From: Steinernema hermaphroditum
Lineage: Eukaryota; Nematoda; Chromadorea; Rhabditida; Steinernematidae
Direction: 5' to 3'
NCBI GenBank assembly: GCA_030435675.1
Contig: CM059622.1
Coordinates: forward strand, 7,502,001 to 7,566,000
Length of the DNA stretch: 64,000 nucleotides
The notes beneath the pieces were generated by a model that saw only the letters and a list, made by a program, of their open reading frames with translations, was not told where the DNA came from and made no database searches. Every line of letters starts with the position of its first letter. The first letter of the stretch is position 1. A program made the translations under genes and the position numbers. Positions 56,132 through 64,000 of this stretch are shown here, one piece after another.

Positions 56132-58362
56132 ATGGCTGCTTCGAACGGTTTAGCCGAAGGACTCGATATGCCGCCACAGCTACCTGTCCCCGCCGCCATG
56201 GTATGTCAATCCTCCTAGCTTATTCCACTAGAACACGGTCGGGGTCGGGGCTTTGGCCGGGATGCTCGACCTCGTAGCGCTCGGGTGCGCGTCCTCGCGT
56301 CCGACGACGTCGCAAGGTCATCTGCTCCGGGCCCCGCTCCATCCCCTCCGTAGCCCCGGCGCTTTCTTCGCTCGCCTTCTACCATTCGTTTTTCGGGTTT
56401 CTTTTTCGTGCAAACGTCCTTTTTTGCTGGCGGACTTAGCGGCGCGCCTGAAATCCAATCTGCTGTTGTCCGACCTTGGCTAAGGTCAACCTTGAACGAT
56501 ATACGGTAATGCTAATCTCGTGCGCACACGCTCCTCGTCTTTTGGGCAAATAATTTTGTACTCGTAGCGCGGACGAATGCCTTTTGCTGCGTCACGGTTC
56601 CCGGAAGGGTGCAAGCTGGGTTCCGGCAGTCGACGACTCAGAGGCCATTTGACCTGCTGGACGGAATCCACTCGAGTGATGACTCACTTCGCGAATTTCG
56701 CCTTTTTCTTCGATCTGTGACTTCGCGGCGCACACAAAAGACGCCTGTGCGACAAGAGATCTCACCTATGCTTGTAGATGCCGGACCCGACGTTGAACAA
56801 TGCCGCTGCTGCGACATTCGCCATGATTCCGGGAACTCCGGCGGCCATGAGTCTCTTCGGGGGCCGGGGGATCCGGAACTCGACGGTTGCGCAGAACCTC
56901 GCCTTCTCCTCGATGCCACCCGGAGGGTATCCGCTGGTCGCTGGATTCCCCTTCTCGCCGCTCGTGGCGCCCAGTGCCTTCAACACCGCCTCGCAGCCGA
57001 TCGCCTACGCGGCAGCTGCCGCCAACGTCATGTACCAGGACGTCGGCGTCAGCCCGATGATCTACTCGTCTCCGGCATCCAACAGCGCTCTCCAGCCGTG
57101 CCTCGTCTCCTCGATGGGCTCCTATGCGGCCGGAGGATGCCCCTGCCTGCTCCAGCAGCCCTGTGGCCTCCACTCTGTCCTCGGAGCCTCCGCAGTCGCC
57201 CCGCAAACGGGCCTTCTGCCTACGCCTCAGCCCTCCGCTGCCTACAGAAGCGTCGCGCCGCCGATGGTGGCGCCACTGCCCATCGAAACGCCTTCCCAGA
57301 TGCCGACCAACACGCAGTACGTTGGACACCTCCCCTCGAGCTTCCGGAGCGGACGGATGAAGCGCTCGGCGCCGACAGCCTCGTCGTCCGCCTCCGGCGT
57401 TTCCGGCTCCGGGCGATCACAGATGCCGAAGGTGCGTCGCGTAGCTCCGATCAGCGGCCGTGAGGTCCGCGAGGAAGAAGTCCTGTTCGACGCGCTCCCC
57501 GGCGGCGTCCCCGGTGCCTCGCTGATCGCCCCCGAAGCCTCTGTGGCCACCTCCGCTGACCGAAGGACGTGTAACGCCTGTGGCTGCCAGCGAACGCCCT
57601 CCTGCATGTCCTGTGGATGTCACCAACTCTCCATGCAGAACCACGTGAACATGTGCGCCTGCTCCTCCACGTCGCAGTCGACCTCCGCCACCCCCAGCAG
57701 CCCCATGCAAGCCCAGCCCGTGCCTCGGTAGGTCCCCATGCCTGGCTACCGTAACCCACTCGGGCGCTTTCAGAAGAGACGCCTTCGACATCAACGCCGC
57801 GCAGAACTCCGTGCTGATGGCGCGAAGGGCACAGCTGGAGCGCGAGCGCCTCTCCAACAACGCCTTCTACCAGCGGCAGCAGGAGACGCTCAGGAGACAC
57901 CACCAGGTCTTCCTCCTCCCGCACCACCCGCAGTTCCTGACGGTCGTCTCCTCGGAGGCGCTCTTCCTGCCTACCGGTGCCGGTAGCCTCATCGCCGCGG
58001 CCGCCGGTCACATGAACGGCGAACGCCCACCGGTCGGTGCGTCTATCGAGGAGATCCAGAAGTGCACCGAGAAGGTGGCGTTCGTGAAGGCCGAGGGCGT
58101 GCCCGAGGAGGAAGAGGAGCGCTGCACAGTGTGCCTGATGAGCTTCGAGTCCGGCGAGGAGCTCCGCTCACTGCAGTGCTCGCACCTCTTCCACGTCGAC
58201 TGCATCGACCGCTGGCTCATCTACAACAAGACGTGTCCCGTGTGCCGCCTGGAGATCGACAACACCAAGGCCGTTCTCTCGGAGTCGGGCACGGCTCTCG
58301 CCAGCGATCCTTCGCAGCCCTCTCGAGAGGCCGTCATGCCCCAAGAACAACTCGCAATGTAA
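56132..58362 (+). CDS. RING-H2 E3 ubiquitin ligase, RNF111/ARK2C-like C-terminus
   Basis: Exons 56132-56200, 56778-57727 and 57774-58362 encode about 535 residues. The N-terminal two thirds are Ala/Ser/Pro-rich and low in charge, with a nuclear-type RMKRSA and PKVRR. A compact Cys cluster (CNACGCQ..CMSCGCH..HVNMCAC) lies at about residues 280-310. The C-terminal RING-H2 reads CTVCLMSFESGEELRSLQC, SHLFHVDC, CPVC, with all eight ligands, preceded by IEEIQKCTEKVAFVKAEG, like the helix before the Arkadia RING. Such ligases ubiquitinate TGF-beta pathway repressors in animals. The first intron is 577 bp. The match to Arkadia is confined to the C-terminus. Confidence 0.75.
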
Positions 58363-59041
58363 ACGCCGCTTCATTCGATGCCTGTCACTGTGTTCTAGTT
58401 GCCTTACCACCCCCGAAAGTGTCCATTTCTCAAGGAATACCTTGTGTCGGTGAACCCCAAGTCCTTCATGCTTTTTGTACAGTACGTCTCTCATTTCCTT
58501 CACCTGCGTTAGTCAACGAACTAGATTGCGTCTTTCCCATAGATTCTTTCCTCTTCTCACCTGCTGTAACTAGCGTGCGCCTCAGAAGTTCTCTTCGTCA
58601 TTCCTTTCACTTTTCGCATGCGCAACCCTCCGTTTGTCCTTGTCTCATACATCATCTGTAAGTAACTGTAAATTCCGCATTCGCCAATGAGGCAATGCTA
58701 GTTGACTGTGAGAAGTCCACTGGGTAAATAATGGTAAATATTGAAGTAAAATTTTATCGTTACGTGTTGCGCCTCCTCCACACCCAAATGGAAACAATTA
58801 TCCGCACAAGATCTTAATGGAAAGAGTAACACGCCTGATTCAACAATCGGAGTCGAATCGAATCTGTGGAAATCGAATTGACTCATCATCCGTCCGTGAG
58901 GGCAATTGAAACGTCGCTGTGGGAGCCACTCTACATGTCGCACGTTCGTATTCCTTTTTTTATTTTAAACCTGCTCTGATTCCGTGGATGGTTCGCCTCT
59001 CCATTTTCTGATTCTCGTACTGATTTTTGTAGATCTCCGTA
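58363..59041. other. Intergenic, no gene seen
   Basis: 3' UTR of the RING gene and 5' region of prefoldin; TTTTTGTAG at 59024-59032 is a likely acceptor 9 nt before the prefoldin ATG. Confidence 0.4.
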
Positions 59042-59763
59042 ATGGCTGAATCCACTGGCGACAAGAAGTTCGAGAAGAAGACGGCCGAACAGCGAGTTGG
59101 CAGCATGAGCGTCCCACAGATCACCCCGTTGGTGCGTTTGGTAGATTTTTTTTTGCAGATTTTCGAACTATTGCGTTATAGGAGAACGTTGATGAGTATG
59201 TCAAGGAATTCGAGAACTACTCGAAAGCTTCCGCGAAGATTGAAAACGACTACAGAACGATAAAGATGGTGCAGTCGAATCTGATGACTGTGCGCGAAAG
59301 GTGAGTTCTTCAACGAGTTTCGGCCTCTAGAACGACTCTTCAGAATCGTGGAGAGCCTACCGGATCTTCAAAACAACCTGAAGATGCTAGAGGTTCTGAA
59401 GGATCGACAGGATAACGACAAGTCGTTCTCGACGTCGTTCCTTTTGTCGGATCAAGTGTACACCGACGCCCGCGTGAAGAAGGTCCAAGGTGTGTACCTG
59501 TGGCTCGGAGCTGGTATTATGGCCGAATTCCCTATCGTCAAGGCGACCGAATTCATCAAAGAAAAGATCGCAGAGCTGACGACAAAGTTTGTGCTCAACT
59601 GGACTTCGAGTTGTTACTCCCGATTGATTACTTTAGAGCGTCAGATCTGGGCGAAGAACTGGACATCATCAAGCAGCGTCTCACCACTTGCGAAGTAAAC
59701 ATGGCGAACGTCTACAACTACGGTGTTCGTATGCGCCAACAGTTGCCCGTGGAGGCTAAATAA
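59042..59763 (+). CDS. pfd-3: Prefoldin subunit 3 (VBP1)
   Basis: Four exons. MAESTGDKKFEKKTAEQR then VDEYVKEFEN, a first coiled-coil helix (KIENDYRTIKMVQSNLMTV), the beta-hairpin core SFLLSDQVYTDARV..GVYLWLGAGIMAEF, and a second helix ending EELDIIKQRLTTCEVNMANVYNYGVRMR. The intron near 59590-59638 (donor GTTTGT) must be removed to join ELTTK to ASDLGEELDI. Prefoldin is a six-subunit cytosolic jellyfish-shaped chaperone that hands actin and tubulin to CCT. VYLWLGA and EVNMARVYNW-like motifs identify subunit 3. Confidence 0.94.
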
Positions 59764-60491
59764 TTCCTGCTTAATGCGCCGTGATCATCATTGCTTTTTT
59801 GTTGCTCTCTTTTGTTTTAATTATGGACATGAATTGTGCTGAGCATGTTCGCCCATTGAACTTCCTGTTGTCAGCGAGCTCCATCCACCACACTGTAAGC
59901 AGTTCTAATGGAGATCTTTGGTATGGTCATCTGCGGGTGAGCTTTTCCATCTTTGCGATCGCTGATTACGATCGAACCACTACTTATCGAGCGGGACGGG
60001 AAACACGATAAGACGCTGGACACAGATGCCATCTATATACCCGAAGAGGAAGGAGGGCGTCCTTCCACGACCTTCCAACTGGCGACGAGTCAGCGAGGCG
60101 AGTATGCTAATTGATTGTCTTATGCGGTCGATCGGCGAAAACAACTTTCGGGCACAGCTACCGTAACCCAGACAATTCGTGGCGCCAATGACGCACAAGC
60201 GTTCACGTGTGGTTTCGCGGAACGACGCCTAAGGGCGAGTACAAAGGAAGGAACAGGTCGGAGGTGTATAAGGAAGCACGCGACGAAGTGACGAATCTGT
60301 GGCGACGCTGTGTCCGGAGTGCAGGCCCAAGAGGAAGGGCGATCTGTGCCGCTTTCCTGGGACTACTCTCGCCCGAAGAAGGGATGTCGTCATTAGAGGC
60401 AGATAGTTGAACCTTCCAGCATTTATAGCTGTTCGAAATAAATAAATACCGCATATGCATAAGTTATTAGTACCAGTTTCTAGGGATAAAA
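59764..60491. other. Intergenic, no gene seen
   Basis: Convergent 3' regions of prefoldin and COG1. AATAAATAAATA at 60439 could serve polyadenylation. Nothing else supported. Confidence 0.4.
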
Positions 60492-63200
60492 CTACTCTTT
60501 CCTGAACCAACTCGTGGAAATCTTGTCGTAGAAGGACGACAACGAAGTGGTTGAGCTCTTCGCCGGCTGAGTCGTGGAGCTTGGAAGTCCCAGCATCTCC
60601 TCTTGTTTTGCTTCGCTTTCCATCTCGCGGTACTTCGACAAACGAGGAATCAAACTGAGACGAGGCACTTCTGTGATCCTCTTGGTGGTGTCAATCAATT
60701 GATTGTAAGACTCGCGGAGATTAGTTTCGCGGGGGAACACCGGCTCGCCGCTCATTTGACCGAAGAGAAGCTACAAAAATGCTTAGTGCTTTTAGAACAG
60801 TGAGCCTTACCGAATTTCGTTGTACGGCGATCTTCGCGTTCTGGCTAATCAGATCGGATACGATGCTCAAATCGAAAGGATCCAGTTTGGATTCAATCTT
60901 CTGAATCGCCGCTTTGACTGCTTCGGAAGGGAAGAGGAGCAAAATGACACGAGCGTCAAAGAGAAGTTGGAAGCAAACCGCCGGCAGGCAGCAGCAATTA
61001 TCTGCGCAGCTCGACATCATGTCGCCCAAAAGACGACCTACGAGCAGCTTTAATTAGGTCAATAACAAAGCTCAGAGCTACCTAGAACATTTTTCACGTG
61101 CTCTCTGACGTTCTTATTGCACAAATGGCCAACTCCCTGATCAATAGTTTCGTTGGCGATCATCATAAGGAAATCATATAACCGATGGTTGATCTGGGTT
61201 GGGATCATGAAGACTCCGACTTGTTCCAACGCAACTTCTTCGTTCTCCTACAAAAAAATGACTTGAATTCCAAAGAACTCAGCCGTACAAGCCTGGAGGA
61301 TGTCGATTATTCTGAATAGATATGTGGAATCCTTCTCCAAGGCCTTCAAGTTGCATTTATCTACACACATCTGGATGACTCTGTCAAGATGCTCACTGAA
61401 AATCGGTTTCAGGTGTGAAAATACACTGCAGATTACCAGAGGGCGTTGTGGGCCGCTTGATTCAGAAGACGACTACACTGCTGGATCTTATCAGCACTCC
61501 GATCCATGGAGGAACAAAGCACGGAAGGATGGAATCTGATGAGCGCCAAGAAGAGACGGAAAAGTCGGAGCGGCTCTTCAGAAGACGTGGAAGGCCGATT
61601 GGTTAGGCGTTCCACCATCTTCAGCACCATCTCGGCAAACTGGTCCGTCAACGCAACATTGGAGAGTTCCTTCCCAAGCTTCTCGAAACGTCGAACGGAC
61701 TGAGAAAGTAGGCCCAACTCTCCGTTGAACTTCTCGACCAATCTAAACCCCCAAATTATCGTTGGATACTCCGCCATCTCCTTACTCGTTCAGGTTCTTC
61801 GACACTCCGGATGCAAGAAGCGGGTCAAATTTTTCAGAACGTTTCTGGAAGAGCAATCCAGCATCCGCGAAAGCCATCGACGACCACCCCTTTATCAAAC
61901 GGTCCTCGGCTTCCAACAGTTCCGATTCTATAAGGCTGATGAAGCGCTTGATCAGTTTGTCCCCGAACATCCTCTGGTAGATGACGGAATGTGAAACAAT
62001 TCCTGTCCATTTCTGAACATAATTATGTTCATGTTTATGCAACGGGTGCAACTCACCGTTCTGAACAACTCGCTGGCCATCGAGAGAAAGTCGACAACCA
62101 GCTCGGTCGATTCTATGTGTTTGCAGAGTTCATCCATTTGGTTGTTGATGACGTCGCAGATGCTAAACGAAGTCCGATAACTCTGATACGGTCTAAGTTG
62201 ACCCACTTTGTGACCCATGCGGTACACTTGCCCTGGAGCACGTTTGGGTCGATCTGCTTTTCTAGAATAGCGTATCTTCGGTTGACCTTCAGGATCTCGC
62301 CCTCGATGAAGTTCACGTACGTCAGAAGTTGATCTCCGATTATCATCTTCACACATTCTGCAGAAATAGAAAATAAAGAATTCCACCAGATCCTGGCACA
62401 AACCTGGCCGCCATCCATCAGCCGCCACCACATTCAGGGCGGAGGAGTAGACTTTGCCTTTCCCGAAGATGCAATAGACGACGGCCACCGTGTCGTGCAT
62501 GGCCCGGAGGACGTCGATGAGTGAATTTGACCAGCTGATACAACGGCTGACCTTGTCCTAGAATGAGCTGTATAGAGAGGACCAACACAGCAAGATTCAC
62601 CAATCGCGCACTGAAGTAGCGATCCACGAGCTCCGCTGGTGTCAGTGGGTTCAGGATCACCATCGCGAGGAACACGTTCGTGGTCTCGTTCCAATCGTTC
62701 AGCTCGCCGAGCATCGCCTCGCAATGCTCTAGGAGGTCGCGACGCTGCTTCATGAAGAGCGGAGAGAGGCGCCGGAGCGTCGCCGCCACGGGCGCCGGAA
62801 GGCTTGCCTCGACGCTTAGAAAGCGGTGAAGATTCTCCGCCAGCAGAAGGACGAACGTATCGCTGAGGGAGTCGTCGGTAACTTCGATTTCGCGCTGCAG
62901 CCTATCGAGGACGACGAAGCGGTAGATCGCGTCCTCCCGCATCCATCCAGAATCCTTCGACGATCGCGCTATGACGCTGCTCGGGGGCGATTTATGGGCT
63001 TCGGCGATGCAGTCGGAAAGCTGATTCGCCATCTCTGCCAATTTTCTGACGCAGTTGGAGGCATCAAGAACGTCACGATATCTCCGTCCCACCATTTGCC
63101 GCAGCTCTTCCTTCTTGTCCTCGACTTCTGTCACCAGGTTGGACTGGATCTCCGCTAGCTGGTCGATGTTCAATTCGCGCATCAACCTCTCGACATCCAT
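60492..63200 (-). CDS. cogc-1: COG1, conserved oligomeric Golgi complex subunit
   Basis: Multi-exon minus-strand gene starting 2 nt after TGTTTCAG. The Vps51/COG1 N-terminal block is clear: MRELNIDQLAEIQSNLVTEV, KKEELRQMVGRRYRDVLDAS, VRKLAEMANQLSDCI, followed by helical repeats (VLDRLQREIEV, LLAENLHRFLSVEA, PLFMKQRRDLLEHCEAML). The C-terminal exons contain IESKLDPFDLSIVSDLISQN and a tail ending ISTSWFRKE. COG1 is in lobe A of the COG tether for retrograde transport within the Golgi. The N-terminal match is strong; the middle is divergent, as is normal for COG1. It lies 260 bp downstream of TXNL1 on the same strand. Confidence 0.88.
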
Positions 63201-63459
63201 CTCTGAAACAGCCGCTCAACAACGGAAATTCTTCTGGTGGTGCGAAAGACCAGAACGGGCGCCACCGCCACGTGGGAGTCACGATCACCCGACGGACAGA
63301 AGGACCAACGCCATACATCACCACAACGAGATAGTAAATATAAGAGCATCTTTTAATGCTTGCATGAAAGGTGGATACGAGGAAACATTAAAAATATATT
63401 TTGTCCCGCATCAATAGCACTTAAAGACTCCTTTGACCATAAAGACATCCAGCTTCTTC

Positions 63460-64000
63460 TTAATGACCGACTTCACCAGGCTTTCCCGCAACCTAAACAA
63501 ACAGATGTCAGATAAGCAGCAGATAATTCCCACTCTTTTGAATTCCTGCATGTTGGTGGCGGAAAGCGGAGTTCCGAAAATCCTTATATCTTCAATGATT
63601 GTCTGATCTTCGTTGCCAATGTTGTTTTCCACAAACATCTGTAGTTGTTGCACATTTTGGAACTTGACATAGCGCAGATTCACTAGTTCGCCTTCTTTGA
63701 CCTAAACTATCGCAAATCGCTACTAGTGCAAAATGTCAGATCAAACCTTATCGGTGAACTCAATCGACTGAACAGGAATAGCGGATCCAGCGCCATCAAA
63801 GTCGAGAGTGTGAGCCAGGTTTGTGAACAGCTTCACGGATTTCGGTGCGCTCTCACCTGATCCTTTCACGTAAATGGAGTGGATCTTTACCGGCTGGTTA
63901 AACGGCAAGTTGATGATAAGCTGCTCATCACAGTCCGATACAAGCTTCTTGTCACCACTTCCGTTCAAAAACACTCGGATGTTGTTAGTGTCGCATTCAT
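63460..64000 (-). CDS. txnl1: TXNL1 (thioredoxin-like 1), partial: PITH domain
   Basis: Only the C-terminal PITH domain is in the window; the thioredoxin domain would lie beyond 64000. Seen are [78 protein letters not shown] 44-bp intron (63497-63540 region) joins EFKR to [10 protein letters not shown] and a stop at 63460, matching the family end FKRVVGKKGESH. TXNL1 is a proteasome-bound redox protein. TXNL1 over PITHD1 is preferred because of DCDEQL and RYVKFQNV. Minus-strand neighbour COG1 is 260 bp downstream. Confidence 0.88.

Noticed and set aside
1..64000. CRISPR arrays, phage genes, bacterial operons
   Set aside because: The arrays present have no spacers, all recognised genes are spliced eukaryotic genes.

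Overview
The window is eukaryotic nuclear DNA, very probably from a nematode. The evidence is: introns mostly 38-50 bp ending in TTTCAG-like acceptors; a splice-acceptor-like sequence within about 40 nt upstream of most start codons (the expected mark of spliced-leader trans-splicing); same-strand gene groups only 200-350 bp apart; and a NOAH-type six-PAN plus ZP cuticle protein. No bacterial, phage or CRISPR feature is visible. I cannot name the species. The set differs from what I remember of Caenorhabditis in having MPHOSPH8-like, TBCCD1 and ICAP-1-like genes.

Bases 1-8840 are almost entirely mobile DNA. They hold the 5' end of an APE-type LINE (minus strand, cut by the window edge), a 59-bp-arm hairpin, a 614-bp retroposon with a 12-bp target duplication, several TA-flanked MITE-like elements, a nest of elements (B inside A inside a large inverted repeat C), a 19-copy 16-bp tandem array, and a foldback-like element. 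A second repeat block lies at 36250-38217 and contains another foldback-like element with a 10-bp target duplication.

Bases 9300-35800 are gene dense: COX6C, a CRAL-TRIO/GOLD protein, a divergent H2A variant, a protein tyrosine phosphatase with a MITE in one intron, RPS7, a metabotropic glutamate receptor ending 2 bp before a Maf bZIP gene, COX19 and small unknown ORFs, a chromodomain-ankyrin protein like MPHOSPH8, CTF8, PIG-U, a myristoylation-signal globin, TBCCD1 and UBR7.

Bases 39200-64000 hold VAP, a ZDHHC3/7-type palmitoyltransferase and GPAA1 (one strand, operon-like spacing), NOAH, an ICAP-1-like PTB protein, BOP1, SYS1, UBA5, a RING-H2 ligase, prefoldin 3, COG1 and a partial TXNL1. 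Many products act in the ER/Golgi: PIG-U and GPAA1 are two subunits of the same GPI transamidase, alongside VAP, ZDHHC, SYS1, COG1 and UBA5. Whether this is more than chance cannot be told from one window.

The least explained observation is a set of elements whose ends are inverted arrays of 16-18-bp repeats. Two copies share a ~150-bp core but carry completely different repeat units in their arms, each unit matched between the two arms of its own copy.
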